64,000 nt of DNA from Bacteroidota bacterium (GCA_027491355.1 JAIXWI010000029.1:124001-188000), one strand, 5' to 3'. Positions 18,732-29,388 are shown, counted from the first letter of the stretch. Numbers and translations: made by a program. Notes: a model not told the origin generated them from the letters alone.

Positions 18732-19751
18732 ATGCGTATTTTTCAAAACATATCACTCAAACCATACAATACCTTTGGTATCGAGGCAAAAGCAAGTCAA
18801 TTTGTTGAACTCAATACTTTAGAGGAAGTACAAGTACTCTGCAAAACATTCAACCTTTCTGAACGAAAGCTTTTGATTTTAGGAGGAGGATCCAATATTC
18901 TTTTGACCAAAGATTTTGATGGCATGGCTATTAAAATTAACCTGAAAGGCATTCAGGTGCTTCAATCAGATGAAGACACAGTTTTGATAGAAGCCATGGC
19001 TGGTGAGGTTTGGCATGACTTTGTAATGTATTGTGTACAGAACAATTTAGGAGGTGTAGAAAACCTTTCCCTCATTCCAGGCTGTGTTGGTGCTGCACCC
19101 ATGCAAAATATAGGTGCATATGGTGCTGAAATCAAACAAGTGTTTGATTCATTAACAGCTGTTGAAATTGCAAGTGGCGAATTGGTTACTTTTACCAATG
19201 AACAATGCGAATTTGGCTACAGAGAAAGTGTTTTTAAAAATGAACACAAAGGCAAATACATCATTGTATCTGTTACTTTCAAATTAAACAAAAAGCCTGC
19301 TCTGAATCATAGCTACGGAGCAATTCAAGAAGTACTTCAAAAAGCAGGTATTGCCAAGCCTGGCATTCAAGATATCAGCAATGCAGTAATTGAAATCAGA
19401 AAAAGCAAACTCCCTGACCCTGCTATACTAGGAAATGCTGGAAGTTTTTTTAAAAATCCAGAAATCACAATAGATGCCTTTAACCATCTCAAAAATCAGT
19501 ACCCCGATATGCCAGGTTATATTACTACTGAAAATACTATGAAAGTGCCAGCAGGATGGCTCATTGAACAATGCAATTGGAAAGGTAAAATGATAGGAAA
19601 TACCGGAGCGCACAAAAATCAAGCCTTGGTATTGGTAAATTACGGGGCAGCAGATGGCAATGAGGTATTGAACCTAGCCAAACAAATTCAAGAATCTGTA
19701 CGCCAAAAATTTAATATTCAAATTCAAGCTGAGGTCAACATTATTGAATAA
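18732..19751 (+). CDS. murB: UDP-N-acetylmuramate dehydrogenase
   Basis: LILGGGSNILLTKDFDG, LSLIPGCVGAAPMQNIGAYGAE, GYRESVFK, LGNAGSFFKNP; ATG 18732. Confidence 0.95.
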   Translation: MRIFQNISLKPYNTFGIEAKASQFVELNTLEEVQVLCKTFNLSERKLLILGGGSNILLTKDFDGMAIKINLKGIQVLQSDEDTVLIEAMAGEVWHDFVMYCVQNNLGGVENLSLIPGCVGAAPMQNIGAYGAEIKQVFDSLTAVEIASGELVTFTNEQCEFGYRESVFKNEHKGKYIIVSVTFKLNKKPALNHSYGAIQEVLQKAGIAKPGIQDISNAVIEIRKSKLPDPAILGNAGSFFKNPEITIDAFNHLKNQYPDMPGYITTENTMKVPAGWLIEQCNWKGKMIGNTGAHKNQALVLVNYGAADGNEVLNLAKQIQESVRQKFNIQIQAEVNIIE

Positions 19752-19803
19752 TACTGAACAGATTTGGTGCATTCAAACATGCGCAGCATATTTGTGGCTA
19801 TAA

Positions 19804-21213
19804 ATGGCAAGAAAAAAGAAAGCACCAAAATTTTATCCATCATTGGAAATAACCAACGCCGGAAGTGAAGGTAAATGCATTGCACGCGTTGATGGGAAAG
19901 TGATATTGATAGAAAGGGCTGTACCAGGAGACATTGCAGCTGTTAAAACAACCTATCAAAAACATAAATACGAAGAAGGTCATATTGAAACATTGATTCA
20001 GCCTTCACCCGATAGAACAGATACCTTTTGTGAACATGTTCAAGTTTGTGGCGGTTGCAAATGGCAACAAATGAGTTACCCTGCGCAATTGAAATACAAA
20101 CAACAACAAGTAGTTGATGCATTTCAAAGAATTGGCAAATTTGATTTTCCTGAACCATACCCTATCATTGGTTCAGAGAAAATCCATTTTTATAGAAATA
20201 AATTAGAGTTCTCTTTTACCCACAAAAAATGGCTCACACAAGTACAAGACAAAGTGTCAATGTCAGACAATGAGCATCCCGGTCTAGGGTTCCATATTCC
20301 TGGCCGATTTGACAAAGTATTTGATGTACAAAAATGTTGGCTTATGGACGACCTCAACAATGCCATCAGAAATGAAATCAGAACCTATGCACTCGCCAAC
20401 GAACTCAGCTTTTTTGACCTGTATAACCAAAGCGGTTTTTTAAGAACCTTTACCATTCGTAACAATTCAAAAAACGAATGGATGTTGATCCTCTCGTTTG
20501 GCTATGATGATGCAATGCTAAGAGATGGTCTATTGAAGCAATTAGCTGAAAAATTTCCGGAAATCAGTGCATTGTTATATGTCATCAATGACAAAAGAAA
20601 CGATACCATTTTTGATTTACCCATTCAAGTATACAAGGGCAATGATTTTTTGATAGAAACATTAGAAGGAATTCAATTCAAAATAGGGCCAAAATCTTTC
20701 TTTCAAACCAATACAGCACAAACTTTAAATTTATACGGGAAAGCAAGAGAATTTGCGAATCTAAGCGGAAATGAAATTGTCTATGATCTTTATACTGGAG
20801 TAGGAACCATCGCTTTGTTCATGGCAAAATCTGCTCAAAAAATAGTTGGCATTGAATACGTGCCACAAGCCATTGAGGACGCAAAAATAAATGCTGCATT
20901 GAACCAAATTACACATGCTCATTTTTATGCTGGCGACATGAAAGATTGTTTATCAGATGAGCTCATTGAATTGCACGGCAAACCAGATGTAATCATTACA
21001 GATCCTCCAAGAGCCGGCATGCATGCTGATGTTTGCAAAAAACTTTTGGCACTCAAGTCACCAAAAATTGTTTATATCAGCTGTAACCCTGCTACACAAG
21101 CAAGAGACATTGCTTTGCTCGATGAATTGTATCAAGTTACAAAAGTGCAGGCCGTTGATATGTTTCCACACACACATCACGTAGAAAGTATTGCTTTACT
21201 AGAATTAAGATAA
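19804..21213 (+). CDS. rlmD: 23S rRNA (uracil-5-)-methyltransferase, RlmD/RumA family
   Basis: TRAM-like N-terminus, Fe-S motif CEHVQVCGGCKWQ, VYDLYTGVGTIALFMA, DPPRAGMH, YISCNPATQARD. Confidence 0.9.
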   Translation: MARKKKAPKFYPSLEITNAGSEGKCIARVDGKVILIERAVPGDIAAVKTTYQKHKYEEGHIETLIQPSPDRTDTFCEHVQVCGGCKWQQMSYPAQLKYKQQQVVDAFQRIGKFDFPEPYPIIGSEKIHFYRNKLEFSFTHKKWLTQVQDKVSMSDNEHPGLGFHIPGRFDKVFDVQKCWLMDDLNNAIRNEIRTYALANELSFFDLYNQSGFLRTFTIRNNSKNEWMLILSFGYDDAMLRDGLLKQLAEKFPEISALLYVINDKRNDTIFDLPIQVYKGNDFLIETLEGIQFKIGPKSFFQTNTAQTLNLYGKAREFANLSGNEIVYDLYTGVGTIALFMAKSAQKIVGIEYVPQAIEDAKINAALNQITHAHFYAGDMKDCLSDELIELHGKPDVIITDPPRAGMHADVCKKLLALKSPKIVYISCNPATQARDIALLDELYQVTKVQAVDMFPHTHHVESIALLELR

Positions 21214-21603
21214 ATGGACCAACAACAAATCTTCAACAAACTACTAGAAAGTCTTCAGGATGATTTGGCTTTTTACGCGCCCATGATCAAAGAGGTAGCT
21301 GTAGAAATGATGAAGGAGAAATTTACAGCCTATCCTGTTTTTATTGCACACCAACATGAAGTTAAAATTGGGGAACTAATATTGGCCAAAGAAGACTTTG
21401 CCAGAGATTTCAGCATCAATGCCAGTACTTTGGAAGCATTGGTTGAAGCCAAAATGATATTACCAGAGCGCAAAGACGATTTTATCCGTAATTACCAAAA
21501 TCCTAAAACAACCATGTGTATTTTATTGGTTTTGGTTACAGGGGCCCATTTCATATTTGTTCCATATGCCATCAAAGCCAAACCAAAGCATGAGTCAAAC
21601 TAA
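21214..21603 (+). CDS. Conserved Bacteroidota-type hypothetical protein
   Basis: Intact 129-aa ORF between rlmD and GT2, with 1-nt junction upstream and 14-bp overlap downstream. Confidence 0.65.
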   Translation: MDQQQIFNKLLESLQDDLAFYAPMIKEVAVEMMKEKFTAYPVFIAHQHEVKIGELILAKEDFARDFSINASTLEALVEAKMILPERKDDFIRNYQNPKTTMCILLVLVTGAHFIFVPYAIKAKPKHESN

Positions 21604-22630
21604 AATAGCGGTTGTTATCATTCATTGGAACAACAGACATTTGCTGGAACAATTTCTTCCTAATTTAGTGAAGAACATACCCTCTAACGCTTGCATTTAT
21701 TTGGCAGACAATGCCTCTACCGATGACAGCATTGCATATACACAAGCCCATTATCCAAACATTCAAATTGTTCCGCTCAAGGAAAACTACGGGTATGCCA
21801 GGGGTTACAATGAAGCGCTTCAACAAATAACAGCTGATTATTTTGTTTTGCTCAACAATGATGTAGAAGTTCGACCAAACTGGATAGAACAGGTTATTGC
21901 AGAGATGGAAAAAGACCCCAATATAGCAGCAGCCCAACCAAAATTGCTTCAGTATAAGAACCCTAAAAGTTTTGAATATGCGGGTGCAGCAGGTGGCTAT
22001 ATAGACCAATTGGGTTACGTATTTTGTAAAGGACGCATATTTGAACAAGCTGAACCTGATTCTGGTCAATACCAACAAACCGATAGTATTTTCTGGGCTT
22101 CAGGCGCATGTATGTTTATCAAAAGTGCTGATTTCTTTGCAGCAGGAGGTTTTGATGCTGATTTCTTTGCACACATGGAAGAAGTAGATTTATGCTGGAG
22201 ATTACAATTATTAGGAAAAAAAATCATCGCTGTTCCTCAAGCTGAAGTGTTACATTTAGGTGGAAGTACTTTGCAAAAAGCTAGCCCACAAAAAACCTAT
22301 TTAAATTTCAGGAATTCACTCATCATGTTGCTCAAAAACTTACCTGGAAATCAGTTATGGTGGTTTATTCCATTCAGGTCTTTTTTAGATTTAATCAGCT
22401 CGGTATTTTTTATCATGAACGGAGAGTTTAAACATAGTTGGGCCATTCACAGAGCTCACGCACATTTTTTCTTTAGGTTCAACCATTGGTTCAAAAAAAG
22501 AAAATCAATCAAGCGGTATAAAAATTTAGCTGTAAATGAAAATGTATACCCGGGTAGTATTGTCTTTGAACATTTTATTGAAAAGAAAAATACCTTTAAT
22601 GAGCTGAAAAATTGGTCGTCAAGAACCTAA
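21590..22630 (+). CDS. Glycosyltransferase family 2 (rhamnosyltransferase-like)
   Basis: VVIIHWNNRHLLEQFLPNL, LADNASTDDSI, NNDVEVRPNWI, EEVDLCWRLQLLG; start ATG 21590. Confidence 0.9.
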   Translation: MSQTKIAVVIIHWNNRHLLEQFLPNLVKNIPSNACIYLADNASTDDSIAYTQAHYPNIQIVPLKENYGYARGYNEALQQITADYFVLLNNDVEVRPNWIEQVIAEMEKDPNIAAAQPKLLQYKNPKSFEYAGAAGGYIDQLGYVFCKGRIFEQAEPDSGQYQQTDSIFWASGACMFIKSADFFAAGGFDADFFAHMEEVDLCWRLQLLGKKIIAVPQAEVLHLGGSTLQKASPQKTYLNFRNSLIMLLKNLPGNQLWWFIPFRSFLDLISSVFFIMNGEFKHSWAIHRAHAHFFFRFNHWFKKRKSIKRYKNLAVNENVYPGSIVFEHFIEKKNTFNELKNWSSRT

Positions 22631-23027
22631 TAGCCATTTCGTAAGACTGCAATCCCATACCACAAACCAACGCTTTTGCATGTTTACTGATATATGAATG
22701 ATGTCTGATTTCTTCTCTTGCAAATACATTGCTCATGTGAACTTCAACCACAGGAATTTGAATGGCAGCTACTGCATCTCCAATTGCTAATGAAGTATGG
22801 GTATATGCACCTGCATTCAAAACAATGGCATCTTTGGTTTTTCTAGCATCTTGTATCTGATTGATGATTTCACCTTCAATATTGCTTTGGTAATATGAAA
22901 TTGTCTGTTCAGGAAATTGTTTTTTGAGCTGTACCATGAATTCATCAAAACCCATTTTACCATAAATTTCAGGTTCTCGCTCCCCTACTAAATTCAAATT
23001 TGGCCCGTTGATGATGATAATTTGCAT
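22596..23027 (-). CDS. aroQ: Type II 3-dehydroquinate dehydratase
   Basis: IIINGPNLNLVGEREPEIYG, YQSNIEGEII, LNAGAYTHTSLAI, EVHMSNVFAREEIRHHS. Confidence 0.95.
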   Translation of the reverse strand: MQIIIINGPNLNLVGEREPEIYGKMGFDEFMVQLKKQFPEQTISYYQSNIEGEIINQIQDARKTKDAIVLNAGAYTHTSLAIGDAVAAIQIPVVEVHMSNVFAREEIRHHSYISKHAKALVCGMGLQSYEMAIRFLTTNFSAH

Positions 23028-23111
23028 ACCACGAATATCTTAAATATTCCTTTAAATCAACTGAAAATACCAAGCACTTGATTTTCATTTAGAAATTTAG
23101 CATGGTATTTG

Positions 23112-23119
23112 TATATTTG
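23112..23119 (+). promoter_or_regulatory. Putative -7 box TATATTTG upstream of the T9SS protein
   Basis: Perfect TAnnTTTG 20 bp before ATG 23139; -33 element weak. Confidence 0.4.
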
Positions 23120-23138
23120 GAAAGTAAACAAGGTCCAA

Positions 23139-23804
23139 ATGAAAAAGTTAATTGTCAGTTTATTTTTGGTTGCACTCTTCAAAGCGAGTCTAGCTCAATT
23201 CACTATTAATCCAAGAATTGCAAAGATTTCAGGCTCATGCTCAAAATTTTTGTTAGAGGCAACTTCTCAGTTTGCAAAAACAAGCAATGATACACCATAT
23301 ATGTGGGAAGTACTTGAAATCAGTGTTCCTTCCGGTTGGGAATTTGGTCTTTGCTCTCCGTTTGAATGTAAAAGTAGTTTAATGGTTGGTAATACTGGTA
23401 AGTTCTATGATGAGGGTGAATTCAAAGGTGATTTTTCACCCAATAACATTTCTGGAAGTGGCTATGCTAAGGTATTGTTAAGTTCTGTGAGCAACCCTTC
23501 GCTCAAGGATACACTTACATTCATTGCCAACGCTTGGGCTGTAAGTGTTAAAGAAATCAACAAAAACAACAGCGATTTCAGTTATTACCCAAATCCTGCA
23601 AAAGACAAATTGATCATTAAATTCAATGTTAAAGAGCCAATTACCATTCATTTATTCAATATTTTAGGAACCAAGGTAAAGTCATTTGTTCATTCAGGAA
23701 CAGAATCAGAAATAAACATTGCCGACTTGCAAAATGGTATGTATTTCTTAAGGTTCAAAGAAGGCAACCAAACCATTTCTAAGTCATTTGCCAAAACCGA
23801 ATAA
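23139..23804 (+). CDS. Secreted protein with T9SS type A C-terminal sorting domain
   Basis: Signal peptide MKKLIVSLFLVALFKASLAQ; C-term FSYYPNPAKDKLIIKF...LFNILGTKV...LQNGMYFLRFKEGNQTISKSFAK. Confidence 0.85.
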   Translation: MKKLIVSLFLVALFKASLAQFTINPRIAKISGSCSKFLLEATSQFAKTSNDTPYMWEVLEISVPSGWEFGLCSPFECKSSLMVGNTGKFYDEGEFKGDFSPNNISGSGYAKVLLSSVSNPSLKDTLTFIANAWAVSVKEINKNNSDFSYYPNPAKDKLIIKFNVKEPITIHLFNILGTKVKSFVHSGTESEINIADLQNGMYFLRFKEGNQTISKSFAKTE

Positions 23805-23828
23805 TTTTTAATGGTTCATATAAATACC

Positions 23829-23873
23829 AAAAGAAAAGGGGCGGAAAACAAAGTTTTCCGCCCCTTTTCTTTT
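23829..23873. terminator. Bidirectional terminator between convergent genes
   Basis: Perfect 21-bp stem AAAAGAAAAGGGGCGGAAAAC-AAA-GTTTTCCGCCCCTTTTCTTTT; U-tract on both strands. Confidence 0.92.
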
Positions 23874-23881
23874 GGTGTAAA

Positions 23882-25396
23882 CTAAAACTTCACTGACATT
23901 CCCATGGCAAAAAGTACCCTGGTAAATTGTGTTACAGCAGTGTATGCATTGGCTTCATATGATTTGGTATAATTTTTACCTGTTATGTAATTCATGGCAA
24001 AGTCAAATGATACCTGTTCATCGAATGCAAAACCTAGTCCTGCACTGTAAAGTCTTCTACTGCCATTGGCTTCACTGACTTCATTCGGGTTATAAGGACT
24101 TCCCAAATAGCCATAGCCTGCTCTAAATTTCATGTAATCAGCTTTAATTTCTACTCCAGCCCTATAATTTGCGGCCATTTGGTATTTCTGATTCATTTCT
24201 ATGTTTTTTGACAAAATGTATTGTTGACTGCTACCATCAGATGCAAGTCTTCCGGTGCGATAATCAACAGCATCATAATCAAAAGAAAACAATCCAATAT
24301 TTGGTATGATTATGGCTGTTTGAACGCCAAGCCTACCCGGAGTGGTAATTCTGTATTCAAAAAAGTCGACTCTTTTTTCAGCTGGTTGAGAATAAATGTT
24401 TCCCTCACTGGTAGCTACGCTCAAGGAATTATAATACTCGTCTTTTAAATTTAAAATAACAGGGGTTTGGTATGAAAAACCAAGTCTAAAAAAGTCATTA
24501 GGGCGAATAATCATACCTATTCTTCCACCAAAACCAGAACCTCTGGTGGTAAGACTCGTATTGACATTGGTTGATTGGTAAATATTTTTGGCAACACTTG
24601 TTTGAACCAGGCTTTCTGTAAAAGACATATCAGAAGTAAAATTCACATCCTGAATAACAAACGACGCTCCTAGGTAAATTAAATTTGAAAAATTTAAACC
24701 TCCTGAAATATACCATTCATACATTCTTCCTCTGTTTTTGAGCGACTGTGCCTCTGACATCACATAGTCTGTATCATTTTGAAGCTTTTGAATAGAGGCA
24801 TATGTTTTTCCATCAGTTACATTTTGTATCAATCCAACCCTTCTTGAAAGTGCATAAAGTGTGTTGTCATAATCTGAGTTAAAAAAAACAGCACTGTCTT
24901 TTCCTTTTGCCAATTGTGCAAAATAATCTGAAATGGAATTGTTTTTTGTATTGCCTAAAACAGTAACGTTCTGATGAAAATCAGCCAATCTGTTCATTCC
25001 AAATGCCAATTGATATGCAACCAGACCTTGCCTTGTATCTTTGCCCATATAAGGATTGGTTTGGTTCAAAACAAAACCAAAATTCGGGATATTGAAACTG
25101 AGTTTATAATCGTGTTGATCTTGGTAAGCAGAAGTGCCATAATTGGCATCTGCCGAATATGAATTGAACGAAACAGCTGTTAACAATTCGTTTCTTCTGT
25201 ACAATGCAATACCTGCTGGGTTAATACTTGCTGATGACAAATCGGCTCCAACAGCGCCCCATGCACCTGCAGTTGCCATGGTTCTTGGGGTTCCCTGGTA
25301 ATTATACAAAGAGTACCTAAATACATCTTCATGATTTTGAGCATTGGCATTTACAAAAGCAATACAACTAGCCAATAAGATGATATGTTTTTTCAT
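23882..25396 (-). CDS. OMPP1/FadL/TodX-family outer membrane transporter
   Basis: Start re-assigned to ATG 25396 (MKKHIILLASCIAFVNANAQ); GAWGAVGADLSSASINPAGIALYRRNELL; C-term MGMSVKF. Confidence 0.88.
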   Translation of the reverse strand: MKKHIILLASCIAFVNANAQNHEDVFRYSLYNYQGTPRTMATAGAWGAVGADLSSASINPAGIALYRRNELLTAVSFNSYSADANYGTSAYQDQHDYKLSFNIPNFGFVLNQTNPYMGKDTRQGLVAYQLAFGMNRLADFHQNVTVLGNTKNNSISDYFAQLAKGKDSAVFFNSDYDNTLYALSRRVGLIQNVTDGKTYASIQKLQNDTDYVMSEAQSLKNRGRMYEWYISGGLNFSNLIYLGASFVIQDVNFTSDMSFTESLVQTSVAKNIYQSTNVNTSLTTRGSGFGGRIGMIIRPNDFFRLGFSYQTPVILNLKDEYYNSLSVATSEGNIYSQPAEKRVDFFEYRITTPGRLGVQTAIIIPNIGLFSFDYDAVDYRTGRLASDGSSQQYILSKNIEMNQKYQMAANYRAGVEIKADYMKFRAGYGYLGSPYNPNEVSEANGSRRLYSAGLGFAFDEQVSFDFAMNYITGKNYTKSYEANAYTAVTQFTRVLFAMGMSVKF

Positions 25397-25406
25397 AAAT
25401 TTAATT

Positions 25407-26915
25407 TTAACGAGGACGAGAAATTGAGCCACCAGATCTGTTACCAGAACTATTAGAACCACCACCACCTGAACCATTTGAAAATCCATTGAATCCACCA
25501 CCATTCCTTTGTGGAGATGAAGCCGGCGCTTGGTATTCTATTCGCTCATGAACCCTTGAGGGAAATTCATTTCTAGGTGCTGGAGATTGAATTTGTTGGA
25601 TAGATTGGTTCCTATCTGGTATATACCCTCTATTTGGTTGCATTTCTTGGTTCCCTATTCCTTGAATGCGATTGGGCTGTGTACTACGTTCAGGCATGGT
25701 TTGAGACACGTTGTCTCTTGGTGGAACATAGATAGGTCCATTACTTCCATTGATTAATTTACCCCCGTCTTGAAGGGACTCTTCACCCCTGAATGATTTA
25801 TCCCTATAGTTACTCGGATCTGCATAAACAGGATTATTTACAGGAGGTATTCCATTGACAGATGGTTGTGTGTTGTCTGCTGGTTGTTGCATTGGCAAAC
25901 CAGGATTGGTGTTTGGTTTAGCTTCAATTGGAACAGAAACTGCCGGAGCAGCTTGTTGTTTTGGCAAAGCCATTCCAGGATTTCTCATTTTCCCTTGGCC
26001 AGAAACAGTGGCTTCATCGCTTTCCTTTTTACCTAAAAAGGGCCTGGTTCCCGGGTTAAGCATGCCTCCATTAGGATTTGAATGATCTTGACCTGAACTC
26101 CCTATGGATTCTCTTGGTCTTGACCTTGAAGGATTGAGGTTGCGTTCATGTGTTCTAAACCAAGGAGAATAATAACCTATCCAAGGATTGGCATATCCAA
26201 AATAATTGGGGTAAAAAGGATTGCACCAAGGACTGTAAAATTGGTTATAAAAACCAAAATTGTTAAAAAATGGATTGAAGCCCCAATAATTCCCAAAAGG
26301 TTGATGCCATAGTGGAGCCCCCCACATTGAATTGAAAACTGGCCACTGATAGCCGAATTGCCAGCCTGAGAAATCATTCCATCCAAAATAGCTATTGCCA
26401 AAATAAAAGTCATTCATTGATGGATTCAACCACCTTGAGTTGTAACGTAAACCTGTTCTGAATGAACGGTTATTTGAAAAATAGTTATTGTTATAGTTGT
26501 TGACTGTAAATGGTTGAGAGTTTTGAGGAGCAGTTGCGGGTTGTAATTCTTGTATAGTGTTGGTTTGAGAATTAGCTGTACTGTTTTGATTGTTGCTTAA
26601 TCTTTGTTGATTCCATGCTTGATAAGCAGCTTCTGCTCTTGCTTCATCATTGGGTTCAACCCCAACAGCCTCTTCTTGAAGAGATGATTCCTGAAGCTGT
26701 TTGGGTTGTCTTGGTTTTGACGGTTGTTTTTGAGGAGGTGTTGATGGGGCTTGTTCAAATTTAACATCATCTAAAGATTTCTCTTTTTGTTGACTGTCTG
26801 AACTTTTCCAATACACATCATCAGGTTGTTCATGCTGCAAGCGATAGTTAGGATAAGAGCAAGAACTTAATCCAATAAAAACCAAGTTACTGAATAAAAA
26901 AATGAGATTTTTCAT
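25407..26915 (-). CDS. Low-complexity secreted/lipoprotein with aromatic/Asn-rich core and Gly/Ser-rich tail
   Basis: Lipobox GLSSCSYPNY; core FGNSYFGWNDFSGWQFGYQWPVF...; tail NGGGFNGFSNGSGGGGSNSSGNRSGG. Confidence 0.75.
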   Translation of the reverse strand: MKNLIFLFSNLVFIGLSSCSYPNYRLQHEQPDDVYWKSSDSQQKEKSLDDVKFEQAPSTPPQKQPSKPRQPKQLQESSLQEEAVGVEPNDEARAEAAYQAWNQQRLSNNQNSTANSQTNTIQELQPATAPQNSQPFTVNNYNNNYFSNNRSFRTGLRYNSRWLNPSMNDFYFGNSYFGWNDFSGWQFGYQWPVFNSMWGAPLWHQPFGNYWGFNPFFNNFGFYNQFYSPWCNPFYPNYFGYANPWIGYYSPWFRTHERNLNPSRSRPRESIGSSGQDHSNPNGGMLNPGTRPFLGKKESDEATVSGQGKMRNPGMALPKQQAAPAVSVPIEAKPNTNPGLPMQQPADNTQPSVNGIPPVNNPVYADPSNYRDKSFRGEESLQDGGKLINGSNGPIYVPPRDNVSQTMPERSTQPNRIQGIGNQEMQPNRGYIPDRNQSIQQIQSPAPRNEFPSRVHERIEYQAPASSPQRNGGGFNGFSNGSGGGGSNSSGNRSGGSISRPR

Positions 26916-27003
26916 AGCATGGATTTTGAATAGCCTTCACAAAGTAACAAAAAAAAGTATTTTCGCATTGGATTATCATTAATCAAATACTATTCCAAAA
27001 AAA

Positions 27004-28479
27004 ATGGACATCAAAAAAATTAAACGGAGTGAAGATTACAGTGCATGGTACAACAACCTGGTAAAAAACGCTGATTTAGCAGAACATTCAGCTGTTAAAG
27101 GATGTATGGTAATTAAACCGTATGGGTATGCAATCTGGGAAACCATGCAGTCAGAATTAGACAGACGGTTCAAAGATACTGGACACCAAAATGCCTACTT
27201 CCCTCTTTTTATACCTAAAAGTTTCTTTAGCAAGGAAGCTAGTCACGTAGATGGTTTTGCAAAAGAATGTGCCGTAGTTACCCATTACCGACTAAAAGTA
27301 GACGAAAAAACAGGTGAAATAGTTGTTGATCCAGAAGCAAAATTAGAAGAAGAATTAATTGTAAGACCAACCTCAGAAACAATTATTTGGAATACTTACA
27401 GAGATTGGATTCAAAGCTACCGCGATTTGCCAATTTTAATTAATCAATGGGCTAATGTGGTGAGATGGGAAATGAGAACCCGTTTGTTTTTAAGGACCGC
27501 TGAATTTTTATGGCAAGAAGGACATACTGCTCATGCATCAGCGGAGGAAGCAATTGCTGAAACAAAGCAAATGTTAGATGTTTATGCTGATTTTGCTGAA
27601 AATATTCTAGCAGTTCCGGTAATTAAAGGTTTTAAAACTGCCAACGAACGTTTTGCAGGGGCACTAGAAACCTATTGCATAGAGGGCTTAATGCAAGATG
27701 GCAAAGCGCTTCAAATGGGAACGTCTCATTTTTTGGGTCAAAATTTTGCAAAAGCATTCGATGTGAAATTTGTAACAAAAGAAAACAAACAAGAATATGT
27801 TTGGGCTACCAGTTGGGGAGTATCCACCCGATTAATGGGCGCATTAATTATGAGCCATAGCGATGATGAGGGCTTGGTACTTCCTCCCCGTTTAGCACCT
27901 ATTCAGGTTGTTATTGTTCCTATTTTCAGAAAACAAGAAGAGCAAACTTTGGTATTAGACAAAGCCAATGAGATAGCGCAATCATTGAAAGCGTTGGGAA
28001 TAAGAGTAAAATTAGATGCCAAAGACAACCAATCTCCCGGTTATAAATTTGCCGAATACGAATTAAAAGGAGTACCTGTTCGTATTGCCATCGGTCCGAG
28101 AGACGTGCAAAATGGAACCATTGAAGTTGCTCGAAGAGATACCAAGGAGAAACAAAGCATGGATGCCAGCGATGTGGCGCATAAAATCTCGCATTTATTA
28201 GAGCAAATTCAACAGAATTTGTTTCAACGTGCACTTGATTTTAGAGAAGAACACATTACAACAGTTGACACTTGGGATGAATTCTTGCATACACTAGAAA
28301 ACAAATCTGGATTCATTTCGGCACATTGGGATGGCACAACAGCAACTGAGTTAAAAATAAAAGAAGCCTGTAAAGCAACCATTCGCTGCATTCCACTTGA
28401 CAACAAACAAGAATCAGGAAATTGTGTTTTTACAGGTAAACCCTCTTCACAAAGGGTACTTTTTGCTAAAGCTTATTAA
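27004..28479 (+). CDS. proS: Prolyl-tRNA synthetase
   Basis: [72 protein letters not shown]. Confidence 0.95.
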   Translation: MDIKKIKRSEDYSAWYNNLVKNADLAEHSAVKGCMVIKPYGYAIWETMQSELDRRFKDTGHQNAYFPLFIPKSFFSKEASHVDGFAKECAVVTHYRLKVDEKTGEIVVDPEAKLEEELIVRPTSETIIWNTYRDWIQSYRDLPILINQWANVVRWEMRTRLFLRTAEFLWQEGHTAHASAEEAIAETKQMLDVYADFAENILAVPVIKGFKTANERFAGALETYCIEGLMQDGKALQMGTSHFLGQNFAKAFDVKFVTKENKQEYVWATSWGVSTRLMGALIMSHSDDEGLVLPPRLAPIQVVIVPIFRKQEEQTLVLDKANEIAQSLKALGIRVKLDAKDNQSPGYKFAEYELKGVPVRIAIGPRDVQNGTIEVARRDTKEKQSMDASDVAHKISHLLEQIQQNLFQRALDFREEHITTVDTWDEFLHTLENKSGFISAHWDGTTATELKIKEACKATIRCIPLDNKQESGNCVFTGKPSSQRVLFAKAY

Positions 28480-28483
28480 AAAA

Positions 28484-29164
28484 ATGACACCTAAAATTGA
28501 AAAAGTAAAACAGATTTTACTAGAAAAATCATCAGTAAAACAATTGGCATATCGTCAAACCATCAAAAGTTTTGATGTGCTAAGGGAATCTGTCAAACAA
28601 ATAGCTATGCAACTCAACCAAGAAGTTGCAAAAACAGATCCATCTGTAGAAATTAAATATTACGAAAAATCTGATTTTGAATTTCACTTAAAATTTTCGG
28701 GTGATACATTGGTATTCATGATGCACACCAATGTATTTGACTTTGATTCCAGTCATTTTATACACCAAACACCTTATGTAAAATCAGATTCAACAAGAGA
28801 GTTTTGTGGCATGATTCAGGTATATAACTTTTTGGCTGATTCTATTAAATACAATAGAGAAGGAGATGTTGGTTACTTGGTGGGCCGTTTGTTCGTCAAT
28901 AAAGACCAACATTTTTTCATAGATGGCAACAGACCTTTGTCTTTTTTGTACAGCAATTTTGCCGAAAATGAAATCAGCGAACAAAACATGGCTGAATTGG
29001 TAACTGAGTGTATGCAATATTGCCTACATTATGATTTAATGGCCCCGCCTATTGAAGCTGTTTTTCATTTAACAGTTGAACAAAAAAACTTCATGAGTTA
29101 TAGCAGTGGCATCCCTACTTCAAAAACAATGGGATTCAGAATGGAATCCTCGGACAATAAATAA
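28484..29164 (+). CDS. Conserved hypothetical protein
   Basis: Intact ORF from ATG 28484 just after proS; no recognised motif. Confidence 0.65.
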   Translation: MTPKIEKVKQILLEKSSVKQLAYRQTIKSFDVLRESVKQIAMQLNQEVAKTDPSVEIKYYEKSDFEFHLKFSGDTLVFMMHTNVFDFDSSHFIHQTPYVKSDSTREFCGMIQVYNFLADSIKYNREGDVGYLVGRLFVNKDQHFFIDGNRPLSFLYSNFAENEISEQNMAELVTECMQYCLHYDLMAPPIEAVFHLTVEQKNFMSYSSGIPTSKTMGFRMESSDNK

Positions 29165-29388
29165 TTTTTTTCTTTTTTGTTTCGGTCATTTTGACCACTT
29201 TTTGGGATTGGCTTGATTCATGTCATTCTCTTGCAAAGCTGACATTTTTTTGAAGGCACAATCCCTTTTTCTATTAATTAGCTGAATTACAGCTAAAAAA
29301 AAGGAAATTTCTTTGCCCATTAAACAAGGTGAATCAGCCAAAAAGATTTAAATTTACACCCTATACGAGAACATAAAGACAGCACAAC

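Noticed and set aside
25397-25504. N-terminal extension of the FadL ORF (MVVDSMDFQMVQVVVVLIVLV...)
   Set aside because: Antisense to the G/S-rich tail of the 25407 gene and lies before a clear signal-peptide Met at 25396.
26177-26413. Minus-strand ORF in another frame of the aromatic-rich lipoprotein gene
   Set aside because: Alternative-frame product of biased codons; no independent evidence.
29165-29388. Possible SecM-like leader or riboswitch upstream of secA
   Set aside because: No ORF with a plausible arrest motif, no recognisable riboswitch fold; just an AT-rich leader.
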